A stretch of 6,164 nt of DNA from Bacteroidota bacterium (GTDB taxonomy: Bacteria > Bacteroidota > Bacteroidia > NS11-12g > UBA9320): positions 1 through 6,164 of the forward strand of contig DNHN01000181.1 in NCBI GenBank assembly GCA_003485825.1, written 5' to 3'. Under the pieces are notes generated by a model, which was given only the letters and a program-made list of their open reading frames with translations, was not told the origin of the DNA and did not search any database. Shown piece after piece: positions 1 to 6,132 of this stretch. The position numbers and the translations under genes are program-made. Within the stretch, counting starts at the first letter, position 1. Each line of letters starts with the position of its first letter.

Positions 1-967
1 CATTTTTTATCGGCTGCTCTATTTCCATATCTGTCACTTTTCCCATTTTCTCTATAGAAGTAAGTACATCGTAGATAGCTTCCATGCTCATTATCAGCTT
101 TTCAGATGAATTCAAAATGAGGATTATTACTATTTCAGATGCCACAAACTGTCCTATAGTGATACTATTCTCTATCAGTAGTAATGCTCCGACTATAAGT
201 AATCCAGCGGTCACTAAGGTTTTGAGGCCTATGATGCTTCCGTACTGTCCCAGTAGTACTTTAAAGTGTTTTTTACGGGAGTCTATGTACTTATTCACTA
301 TTACATCTGTACGTCCCAGGTTTAGGTCTGAACTCCCACTTATCTTAAAAGTAGGAATGGCTCTAGCTAACTCTGTAAGCCAAAAAGCCATCTCATACTT
401 GTTATTACTCTCCTCTAAGCTAGTGCGCATACCCGGCTTACTCGTGATATAGATAATCAGAAACAGGACTAGTAAGAGGACAAACCCAAAGGCAATAAAA
501 ATAGGATGATACAGCGATAGCAGTATAAGACCAAAAATAATTTGCAGGATCGACGTAGAGAAATCCATTAAAATTTTTGACAAACTCTTCTGAATAGTCA
601 CGGTATCAAAAAAACGATTTACTAGCTCAGGAGCATAATAATTACCTAGTTTTTTTAACTTGAACTTAGGAATACGATAGGCAAAATCAAATGCTGCACG
701 TGCAAACAGTCTACGCTGTAATATCTCCACAATGTAAAGCTGCATTATCTGAAAAATACCCGCCACGGCTACACCGACCATAACTATAGCGGTAAGTATA
801 CCCCAAGTAGCAGACAACCTCCCTGCCAGCACTAATCCCATAATTGCTTGTATTCCTATGGGAAGTGATAGATTTATAACACCATTACAGATGGCATATA
901 AGTAGAGATACACAAGGTCTCGCTTATCTTGTTTTAAAAGGCCCCAGAATCGTTGAATTGGTTTCAT
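1..967 (-). CDS. ABC exporter subunit, transmembrane half (HlyB/MsbA-type), partial at the left edge
   Basis: This frame stays open from an ATG at 965-967 to the left edge (322 codons) and lacks its 3' end. The product begins MKPIQRFWGLLKQDKR. It has hydrophobic segments at about residues 18-46, 54-77, 135-152, 153-174, 245-266 and 271-287, which is the six-helix pattern of an ABC exporter membrane domain. Internal stretches such as LSLPIGIQAIMG, AAFDFAYRIP and NYYAPELVNRFFDT resemble, from memory, the Bacteroidota family of type I-like exporters that usually pair with an HlyD-type periplasmic adaptor. Walker A, the signature motif and Walker B are not visible; the frame ends in the linker (about 305-322) just before the expected ATPase domain. 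The gene lies 7 bp after the stop of the TetR-type regulator, so the two are almost certainly co-transcribed. The cargo (drug, lipid or peptide) cannot be told from this half. The fold is secure, the precise subfamily less so. Confidence 0.88.
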   Translation of the reverse strand, partial: MKPIQRFWGLLKQDKRDLVYLYLYAICNGVINLSLPIGIQAIMGLVLAGRLSATWGILTAIVMVGVAVAGIFQIMQLYIVEILQRRLFARAAFDFAYRIPKFKLKKLGNYYAPELVNRFFDTVTIQKSLSKILMDFSTSILQIIFGLILLSLYHPIFIAFGFVLLLVLFLIIYITSKPGMRTSLEESNNKYEMAFWLTELARAIPTFKISGSSDLNLGRTDVIVNKYIDSRKKHFKVLLGQYGSIIGLKTLVTAGLLIVGALLLIENSITIGQFVASEIVIILILNSSEKLIMSMEAIYDVLTSIEKMGKVTDMEIEQPIKN

Positions 968-974
968 TTTTTAT

Positions 975-1643
975 TTATTGAATGGTAGATGCTGTTAAAT
1001 GTAAAACAAACTCTTTGAGTGAATCATAATCATCTTCTGACACATCCGTCAGCTTTGGCAAGTGTTCGCTAAAAAATATTTGATTATGACAAGTCTCTAC
1101 AATGGTAGATGCTAATGTGAGCGAGTGCATATACTTAGGATTAATACTCAAAATAAGGTTAGATATAAGGCGGCACAATCCTTTGTACGCCAAAAATGCT
1201 CCTTCATTATCTTCTGTATCTACATTTTTCACTAAATACACTTTAGCTCCTTCAGATATAATAATATTGTATAATTTTTTCTCGTCTATAAAGTCAAAAT
1301 TATCATCTTGTTCTATTGGGGAGGCGAGTAGTTCAATAGTTGTTTCTAGTTTAATAAACGCCGAAGACTGGTTATACGTCTTTGTGACAATACGATTTTG
1401 AAGCCAACTCCAATACCAGTTTACCAAATAGACAAGTAGCTTGTGCTTATTCTCAAAATAACGGTAGACCGACGCTTCGGTGGAGCCTATGCCCGTAGCG
1501 AGCTTTTTAAAGGTAAATTGCTCTAGGCCTATCTCTTCCAGTAAACTTATACTTTGACTCAGTATCCGCATGCCTAACTCTGACTCTGTAGGGTCCCTCA
1601 AGCAGGAACTCTGACTCACTTTAAATGTTAGATTAGATAGCAT
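975..1643 (-). CDS. TetR/AcrR-family transcriptional regulator
   Basis: A 222-residue protein of normal size for the family. Residues about 25-75 form the TetR N-terminal DNA-binding domain. The helix-turn-helix reads FTFKKLATGIGSTEASVYRY, followed by the typical FENKHKLL, where the regulator's recognition helix joins helix 4. The rest is helical and variable, as expected of the ligand-binding and dimerisation half. The ATG at 1643 was preferred over the internal ATG at 1571 because the extra N-terminal stretch carries LRDPTESELG, which I recall as conserved in Bacteroidota members of this family; this is memory, not a search. The stop is separated by 7 bp from the start of the ABC exporter, making the exporter the likely target. 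A palindrome at the start codon suggests self-repression. The inducing ligand is unknown. Confidence 0.92.
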   Translation of the reverse strand: MLSNLTFKVSQSSCLRDPTESELGMRILSQSISLLEEIGLEQFTFKKLATGIGSTEASVYRYFENKHKLLVYLVNWYWSWLQNRIVTKTYNQSSAFIKLETTIELLASPIEQDDNFDFIDEKKLYNIIISEGAKVYLVKNVDTEDNEGAFLAYKGLCRLISNLILSINPKYMHSLTLASTIVETCHNQIFFSEHLPKLTDVSEDDYDSLKEFVLHLTASTIQ

Positions 1644-1767
1644 TACTATTTTTATGCAATAGTAATACTATTATTTGATAAATTATTGCTAAAATATTGT
1701 AAATAACCAACACTGAAACACGTGTTACTTTCCGAAAAAAAGTACCTATGAACTCTTTTGCTCTCAT
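1633..1767 (-). CDS. Possible 44-aa single-span membrane protein overlapping the tetR start (doubtful)
   Basis: An ATG at 1765-1767 opens a 44-codon frame ending in TAA at 1633-1635. It overlaps the first 11 bases of the regulator in a different frame. The predicted peptide begins MRAKEFIGTFFRKVTR, basic and amphipathic. Residues 17-37 are uninterrupted hydrophobic or small polar, a plausible membrane span, and the short tail is HKNSNAI. The ATG is preceded by an A-rich stretch. Against it: AT-rich non-coding DNA readily yields I/L/Y/N/K-rich frames, the frame contains the candidate operator and promoter of tetR, and I recognise no homologue. It is listed because the gap is otherwise empty and the overlap would allow translational coupling. 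Confidence 0.15.
   Translation of the reverse strand: MRAKEFIGTFFRKVTRVSVLVIYNILAIIYQIIVLLLHKNSNAI
1642..1672. promoter_or_regulatory. Candidate TetR operator: three copies of a 7-bp half-site
   Basis: The sequence AATAGTAATACTATT at 1658-1672 is a perfect palindrome (7 bp, central A, 7 bp). A third half-site, TACTATT, lies at 1644-1650. With its flanks it also makes a perfect 9-bp inverted repeat, ATTACTATT (1642-1650) with AATAGTAAT (1658-1666), across a 7-bp spacer. The cluster touches the start codon of the TetR gene. TetR-family dimers bind such palindromes next to their own gene, so an autoregulatory operator is inferred. The repeats are seen directly; binding is not. Confidence 0.6.
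1689..1718 (-). promoter_or_regulatory. Candidate promoter of the tetR-ABC unit
   Basis: On the minus strand, TATTTTAG (1696 to 1689) matches the Bacteroidota -7 consensus TAnnTTTG except for one base. TTTC (1718 to 1715) lies 18 bp upstream in place of the -33 TTTG. Transcription would start near 1682, giving a leader of about 40 nt that contains the candidate operator. A competing -7 match, TACTATTG (1664 to 1657), sits inside the operator and would leave only a very short leader. In AT-rich DNA either match could be chance. Confidence 0.3.
1717..1726. repeat. 10-bp perfect palindrome AACACGTGTT
   Basis: A fully self-complementary 10-mer centred on CACGTG. It overlaps the -33 position of the candidate tetR promoter and lies about 45 bp upstream of the half-site cluster. 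It differs from the AATAGTA half-site, so if it is a binding site it belongs to another protein. No function can be assigned. Confidence 0.3.
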
Positions 1768-1835
1768 TTATATTTTGCACATAGTGTAGTTACAGTCGTA
1801 CCACGCATCTGCTGTACAAAACAATTCAACGCCCT

Positions 1836-1865
1836 AATAGTTGAGAATATATTTCACCAACTATT
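1836..1865 (-). repeat. 8-bp inverted repeat, possible hairpin downstream of gpmI
   Basis: AATAGTTG (1836-1843) and CAACTATT (1858-1865) are exact reverse complements around a 14-nt loop, about 125 bp beyond the gpmI stop. In the gpmI transcript this could fold into a weak, AU-rich hairpin. The bases after it on the minus strand (AGGGCGTTG) are not a U-tract, so a standard intrinsic terminator is not supported. Confidence 0.3.
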
Positions 1866-1990
1866 CATTACTACTAGAGTAACCACTCGGCACACCTAGA
1901 CTTATTCATAATCTACGGGCAAATTGCGCGTTACAGCATAATCACTTTAATTTACAACTACGAAACGAACCAGCAGTCGCCCTACCCTTG

Positions 1991-3499
1991 TTAAAGCAGT
2001 GACTGTCCGTCGAATTCAGCAGGTACAGGAATCTCTAATATTTTTAAGACAGTAGGAGCCACATCCGCTAGCTTCCCATTACTCACACTGTCAGCTTCGC
2101 TACCCAATATATATATAGGGACTAAATTAGTAGTATGTGCAGTATTTGGTGTACCGTCTTCATTTACTGCTTTATCAGCATTCCCATGGTCTGCGATTAC
2201 TATCACCTTATAGTCTTCTCTGCGCGCATATTCTATCAGTGCTTCTGCACATGAATCTACTGTTTCGCACGCTTTTACAATTGCACTAAACACACCTGTA
2301 TGCCCCACCATGTCCGGATTTGCATAATTCACACACACAAAATCATAAGACTGTTTACGCATCGAAAGCATTACTTTTTCAGTAAGTTCTACAGCGCTCA
2401 TTTCAGGTTGTAAGTCATACGTAGCTACCTTTGGAGATGGTGCCATTACTCTATCTTCTCCGTCAAACGGTTCCTCTCTCCCTCCATTAAAGAAAAAAGT
2501 CACGTGCGGGTATTTTTCAGTCTCTGCTGCTCTCAGCTGAGACTTGCCGGACTCGGATAACACTTGTCCCAATGTATTTACAAGATCTTGACTGTGAAAG
2601 AGCACGTCTACATTGGTATAGGTCTTATCATATTCAGTCATCGTAAAATAATGAATATCAAGAGTATGCATATTAAACTCATGCATGGTTTCTTGAGTAA
2701 GCACCGTACTTATTTGTCGCCCTCTATCTGTTCTATAATTGAAACAAAGCACGATATCATCTGCCGAAATGACTCCTTCTTTATCCAACAGTACCGGTTT
2801 AATAAACTCATCTGTCACGCCCTTACTATAATTAGCCTGCATAGCCTCTTTATAGTTGCTATATGCTTCACCCTCACCATTAACAAGAAGATCATAAGCG
2901 AGTTTTGTTCGCTCCCACCTCTTGTCCCTATCCATGGCATAATATCTACCACAGATACTTGCTAGTTTAGCCTGACCCAGCTTGGTTGACTCGCAGACTG
3001 TCTGTAAATAACCTACTCCATTATTCGGGTCTGTATCTCTCCCATCGGTAAAAGCGTGCACGAATGTTCGTTTATCCAGACCATGACTCTTCAACAAATC
3101 TGTGAGCTCCAGTAGGTGCTCCATATTACTATGCACTCCACCATCACTTACTAAGCCCATCAAATGAATCTTTCTATCGGGATTATCCTTAGCTAATTTT
3201 AACAGCTTAATAAACTCTGGTAGCTGTTCTACTTCTTGGTTTCTAAAAGCCTTATTTATCCGAACAAGCATTTGCCACACTACTCTTCCCGCACCTATAT
3301 TCATATGTCCTACTTCAGAGTTCCCCATTTGTCCTTCAGGCAGACCTACATTCTCTCCAAATGTTTTTAGAGTGGCATTCGGTTGAGTTTTGAGACTATC
3401 TATAAACGGGGTTTTTGCACTAAAAATAGCATCAGAGCTATCTTTCTTGCCTATTCCCCAACCGTCTAAAATCACCAATGCTACTTTTTTCTGTGTCAT
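1991..3499 (-). CDS. gpmI: 2,3-bisphosphoglycerate-independent phosphoglycerate mutase
   Basis: This cytosolic enzyme interconverts 3- and 2-phosphoglycerate in glycolysis and gluconeogenesis, using two metal ions (usually Mn2+) and a phosphoserine intermediate. The protein is 502 residues, close to the usual 510, and complete. Visible residues: metal ligand Asp12 in LDGWGIG; the phosphorylated Ser61 in QMGNSEVGHMN; substrate-site His123 (GGVHS), Asp152-Arg154 (TDGRD), Arg185 and Arg191 (GRYYAMDRDKRWER), Arg256 and Arg259 (FNYRTDRGRQ) and Lys329 (AETEKYPH); then metal ligands Asp396 and His400 (NPDMVGHTG), Asp437-His438 (IADHGN) and His455 (TAHTTN). The insert with the substrate residues between the two phosphatase-half segments is the normal iPGM architecture. 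The ATG at 3499 is the only sensible start, since Asp12 follows closely and an in-frame stop (3512-3514) lies just upstream. It is divergent from the DUF5686 gene and appears to be transcribed alone. Confidence 0.98.
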   Translation of the reverse strand: MTQKKVALVILDGWGIGKKDSSDAIFSAKTPFIDSLKTQPNATLKTFGENVGLPEGQMGNSEVGHMNIGAGRVVWQMLVRINKAFRNQEVEQLPEFIKLLKLAKDNPDRKIHLMGLVSDGGVHSNMEHLLELTDLLKSHGLDKRTFVHAFTDGRDTDPNNGVGYLQTVCESTKLGQAKLASICGRYYAMDRDKRWERTKLAYDLLVNGEGEAYSNYKEAMQANYSKGVTDEFIKPVLLDKEGVISADDIVLCFNYRTDRGRQISTVLTQETMHEFNMHTLDIHYFTMTEYDKTYTNVDVLFHSQDLVNTLGQVLSESGKSQLRAAETEKYPHVTFFFNGGREEPFDGEDRVMAPSPKVATYDLQPEMSAVELTEKVMLSMRKQSYDFVCVNYANPDMVGHTGVFSAIVKACETVDSCAEALIEYARREDYKVIVIADHGNADKAVNEDGTPNTAHTTNLVPIYILGSEADSVSNGKLADVAPTVLKILEIPVPAEFDGQSLL

Positions 3500-3506
3500 A
3501 TATGGG

Positions 3507-3514
3507 CAAATTTA
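3507..3514 (-). promoter_or_regulatory. Candidate -7 element for gpmI
   Basis: On the minus strand this reads TAAATTTG, an exact match to the Bacteroidota -7 consensus TAnnTTTG. Only 7 bp (CCCATAT) separate it from the gpmI ATG, so initiation from it would give a leaderless or near-leaderless message. I see no TTTG/TTG at the expected -33 distance, so the match may be chance. The real promoter may lie further up the 143-bp divergent region. Confidence 0.3.
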
Positions 3515-3599
3515 AATCAAACGATACGTTCATCAGAGTTCTATTCTTATAAAATTCTAGTTTGGTCGAGTTCACCAAGCTATATTCTTAGGGATACAC

Positions 3600-3618
3600 C
3601 TATTTTTGTAACAAATAG
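3600..3618. repeat. Inverted repeat over the DUF5686-gene promoter
   Basis: CTATTT (3600-3605) and AAATAG (3613-3618) are exact reverse complements with a 7-base centre. The centre pairs further (TTGT with ACAA) if two extra T bases are bulged. The repeat covers the exact -7 match, so a bound regulator here would block transcription. It is short and AT-rich, so chance is a real alternative. Confidence 0.25.
3601..3608 (+). promoter_or_regulatory. Candidate -7 element for the DUF5686 gene
   Basis: TATTTTTG is an exact match to the Bacteroidota -7 consensus TAnnTTTG. It lies 34 bp before the TTG start, implying a leader of about 28 nt, a normal length. No clear TTTG/TTG is present 17-23 bp upstream. 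A TTTG at 3561-3564 is too far away for this element, though it could serve a weaker match (TATTCTTA) at 3583-3590. Confidence 0.4.
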
Positions 3619-3642
3619 CAGGATAAATTCGTTATACATTCA

Positions 3643-6099
3643 TTGAAAAAAGCCATACTCATACTCTCCCTATTTTGCTTTTTTTACTCTGCTAAAGCAC
3701 AGGAATACAACTTACTCCGAGGATATGTAACAGATACTCTAGCTACTCCTCTGCCTGGAGTGGTCGTACGATTAAAAAATGGCGGAGGCACTACTACAGA
3801 TGAAGCTGGACGCTACGAGCTTAGACTAGAAACAGGTGTATACAGACTCAGTTTTCAGTACATCGGTTTTAAAACAGTAACCCTAGACCAGTTGGTCGAA
3901 GGCAACACCACACTGAATGTGGCCATGGAGGTAGATGAAAATCAACTACAAACGGTAAACATCCTCAATAAGCGAAAAGATTTTTCATACGAAATTATTC
4001 GAAACACTATTGCGGAAAAAGAGAAATACCAAAATCAGTTTACGAACCAAAGAAGAACCATCTACGTAAAGAGCAAAGAAACGAATACTACAACTGCAAA
4101 TGCAGAAGATGATAAAAAGGCAGAGGATAAAAACACGGTAGAGCAAGTCACTAAAATAAAGGATAGTATTCCTGATTTAAACTACTTTGAAGGCAAATTT
4201 ACCCAAGACATCCAGCCTCCAAGAGGATTCAAGCAAGTTAAAGAAGCTGCTAAAAAGATAGGACGTCAGTATTCACTGCTATACACAAACACCACAGATG
4301 CAGATTTTAATTTCTACGATAACCTCATTTTTGTAAAAAAACTCGGTGACAATAGCTATGTGAGCCCACTGAGCACTACTGCATTTATTAGCTATAAATA
4401 CAAACTCTTAGGCTCCGATTTTGATGACGGTAAAAAATACTATAGAGTACAGGTAAAACCACGAAAATTAGGGAATGCGTTATTCTCTGGAGAGTTACAC
4501 ATTTGGGATGAATCCTGGACATTGAAATATGTAAACCTCAGTGTACCAAAACGCTCACTGATCCTCTACAATAGTTTTACTATCGAACAATGGTACACCT
4601 CTGCAAAAGGCAAATGGGTTCTCGCCCAAGAACAACTGCAGTGGGAAATAAAAACCAAGTCGTCACAAAGTATTGGTGAAGCAAAAGTTCTATTTCAAGA
4701 TTACTCCTTTGACAGTACATACACAAAACGCTTTTTCAATGCGGAGGTGGGTATTACCCAAGACAGCGCATATGATCGAGACACTTCATACTGGAGCACT
4801 ATACGACCAGTACCGCTCACCACAGATGAGTCTAAATTCATAGCATATAAAGACAGCATCTACCGAATCACCACTAGTGAAGAATACCTAGACTCTTTAG
4901 ACTCCGCGTTCAATAAATTAACCATACCGAATCTTCTTTGGGATGGGCAAGGTATCATCAATAGGGATAAAAAAGTACTTTGGACCTTTGACCCTCTTTT
5001 AGCAATGATTAATCCGATACCTATCGGTGGATTTCGTATGCGATACAGTATGAGTTATGCCAAGACTTTCGATAGTAGGAAACGCCTCTATATCTCACCA
5101 AATTTAAATTATGGATTCAGAAATAATGATCTTAAAGGGGGGCTAGGCGTAAATTATTTATACAACCCCAAAAAACTAGCACGTGTTAATGTAGCATACT
5201 ACAATGACTTCAGTGCTGTAAATAACTTTGCTACAATACAAGATATCTTTAGTAGAGCAAATTTCTACGAAACAAATACGTTGCGTTTATTTCACAGTTT
5301 TGAGGTCCTCAATGGCTTGTATTTTAGCAGTTCCTTGTCCAGCAATATACGAAGACCCCTTACGGACTTTGAATTCAACCCTCAATTTGACAGCTCATTT
5401 AACAATACGAACAACCCTCCTATCGCCTTCCAAACAAATGGAAGTAGCGTGATACGTGTAGGCCTATCGTACACCCCTAAGCAGTTGTACATACAAGAGC
5501 CTAAAGAAAAGATAGTCTTGGGGTCGAGTTGGCCTACATTCACTTTGTTTTATGAGCAAGCAGTACCCAATCTATTGAATGCCACCACAGATTTCAAGTA
5601 CATAGAAGTCGGAATGAATCAAACCGTAAATCTGGGCATATTTGGTACGAGTTCCTATGATATAAAGGTAGGATCATTTCTAGACACTACCGCTATGCTT
5701 CCTATGGATTTCAAGTATCAACGCGGTGGTGACAATTACTTTTTCATCCCACCTCTATTTGGATACCAATTGATAGACAGCACCTTTCCGGTATTCAATG
5801 CTTATTTTGAATCTCATTACAATCACGAGTTTAACGGTTTCATCACCAGTAAAATACCCGGCATCAAACAACTCAACATTAAACTCTCCGCTGGAGGCGG
5901 GATTCTTTATGTCCCTGAGCGCAATTTCCGATATGCAGAATTACATACTGGAGCGAGTAGAGTCTTTAGGATAGGTAGGGAACGTTTTAAGCTAGGCGTA
6001 CACTATGTTGTTTCCCAAGGAGATAACCAAGGGTTCAGATCAGGTATCAAATTCCTGATAACGCCTTACAACGCGGCCAATAGTTCTTGGGCATTTTAG
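3643..6099 (+). CDS. Outer-membrane protein with carboxypeptidase-like regulatory domain and DUF5686 beta-barrel
   Basis: An 818-residue exported protein of unknown function, of normal length for the family. Residues 1-19 are a signal peptide (MKKAILILSL, hydrophobic core, cleavage after AKA before Gln20). Residues about 22-100 are a carboxypeptidase-D regulatory-like beta-sandwich (GYVTDTLATPLPGVVV, TTTDEAGRYEL, LSFQYIGFKTV), the plug-like module also found on TonB-dependent receptors. DUF5686 follows from about 115 (YEIIRNTIAEKEKYQNQ). Its core includes YYRVQVKPRKL and LFSGELHIWDESW (about 267-292). From about 430 to the end, alternating aromatic/polar strands and a C-terminal Phe suggest an outer-membrane barrel. 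Residues about 145-175 are a Lys/Asp/Glu/Thr-rich low-complexity insert. The start is TTG: no in-frame ATG lies between the upstream stop (3616-3618) and about residue 95, and TTG gives a perfect signal peptide. No TonB box is evident and no specific substrate can be named. Confidence 0.92.
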   Translation: MKKAILILSLFCFFYSAKAQEYNLLRGYVTDTLATPLPGVVVRLKNGGGTTTDEAGRYELRLETGVYRLSFQYIGFKTVTLDQLVEGNTTLNVAMEVDENQLQTVNILNKRKDFSYEIIRNTIAEKEKYQNQFTNQRRTIYVKSKETNTTTANAEDDKKAEDKNTVEQVTKIKDSIPDLNYFEGKFTQDIQPPRGFKQVKEAAKKIGRQYSLLYTNTTDADFNFYDNLIFVKKLGDNSYVSPLSTTAFISYKYKLLGSDFDDGKKYYRVQVKPRKLGNALFSGELHIWDESWTLKYVNLSVPKRSLILYNSFTIEQWYTSAKGKWVLAQEQLQWEIKTKSSQSIGEAKVLFQDYSFDSTYTKRFFNAEVGITQDSAYDRDTSYWSTIRPVPLTTDESKFIAYKDSIYRITTSEEYLDSLDSAFNKLTIPNLLWDGQGIINRDKKVLWTFDPLLAMINPIPIGGFRMRYSMSYAKTFDSRKRLYISPNLNYGFRNNDLKGGLGVNYLYNPKKLARVNVAYYNDFSAVNNFATIQDIFSRANFYETNTLRLFHSFEVLNGLYFSSSLSSNIRRPLTDFEFNPQFDSSFNNTNNPPIAFQTNGSSVIRVGLSYTPKQLYIQEPKEKIVLGSSWPTFTLFYEQAVPNLLNATTDFKYIEVGMNQTVNLGIFGTSSYDIKVGSFLDTTAMLPMDFKYQRGGDNYFFIPPLFGYQLIDSTFPVFNAYFESHYNHEFNGFITSKIPGIKQLNIKLSAGGGILYVPERNFRYAELHTGASRVFRIGRERFKLGVHYVVSQGDNQGFRSGIKFLITPYNAANSSWAF

Positions 6100-6108
6100 G
6101 ATAAAATC

Positions 6109-6129
6109 ACAAAGCTTTACTTTCTTTGT
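6109..6129 (+). repeat. Small hairpin between the DUF5686 gene and the next gene
   Basis: ACAAAG (6109-6114) and CTTTGT (6124-6129) are exact reverse complements around a 9-nt loop, in the 33-bp gap between the two genes. No U-tract follows (the next bases are CCC), so it is unlikely to be a strong terminator. Read-through into the next gene is therefore plausible. A TTTCTTTG at 6121-6128 is one base from the Bacteroidota -7 consensus but sits only 4 bp from the ATG. Confidence 0.3.
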
Positions 6130-6132
6130 CCC

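Larger units (their letters stand above)
1644..1990. other. 347-bp non-coding region between gpmI and tetR
   Basis: Both neighbours read leftward, so this stretch carries the 3' end of the gpmI transcript and the control region of tetR. The tetR-proximal part (1644-1730) is strongly AT-rich and holds the operator-like half-sites, the candidate promoter and the AACACGTGTT palindrome. The gpmI-proximal part (1800-1990) is less AT-rich and holds an 8-bp inverted repeat at 1836-1865. I see no tRNA, no known riboswitch, no insertion-sequence remnant and no strong hairpin plus T-tract terminator for gpmI. The only frames found by eye are very short, except the doubtful 44-codon one. Confidence 0.7.

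Noticed and set aside
128..169. Two further TACTATT heptamers (128-134 and 163-169), which could be extra TetR half-sites.
   Set aside because: They lie inside the exporter coding region, with no palindromic partner at operator spacing; such AT-rich heptamers are expected by chance.
84..452. A 122-codon plus-strand open frame.
   Set aside because: It is antisense to the ABC exporter gene, whose minus-strand product is clearly a membrane domain; the plus-strand peptide has no recognisable features.
1102..1401. A 99-codon plus-strand open frame.
   Set aside because: It is antisense to the well-supported TetR regulator gene and is a by-product of its codon use.
1868..1882. TTACT/AGTAA inverted repeat with a 5-base centre, considered as another regulator site.
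   Set aside because: The arms are only 5 bp, do not match the AATAGTA half-site well, and lie far from any promoter candidate.
1919..1927. Palindrome GCAAATTGC downstream of gpmI, considered as a terminator.
   Set aside because: The 4-bp arms leave almost no loop and no T-tract follows on the minus strand.
2564..2965. A 133-codon plus-strand open frame.
   Set aside because: It lies antisense within gpmI, across regions encoding conserved catalytic residues.
3542..3590. Direct repeat TATTCTTA at 3542-3549 and 3583-3590, 41 bp apart.
   Set aside because: Eight AT-rich bases repeated once in AT-rich intergenic DNA is weak, and no related third copy is seen.
5228..5452. A 74-codon plus-strand open frame.
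   Set aside because: It is an alternative frame inside the DUF5686 gene; the main frame carries consistent barrel-strand features.
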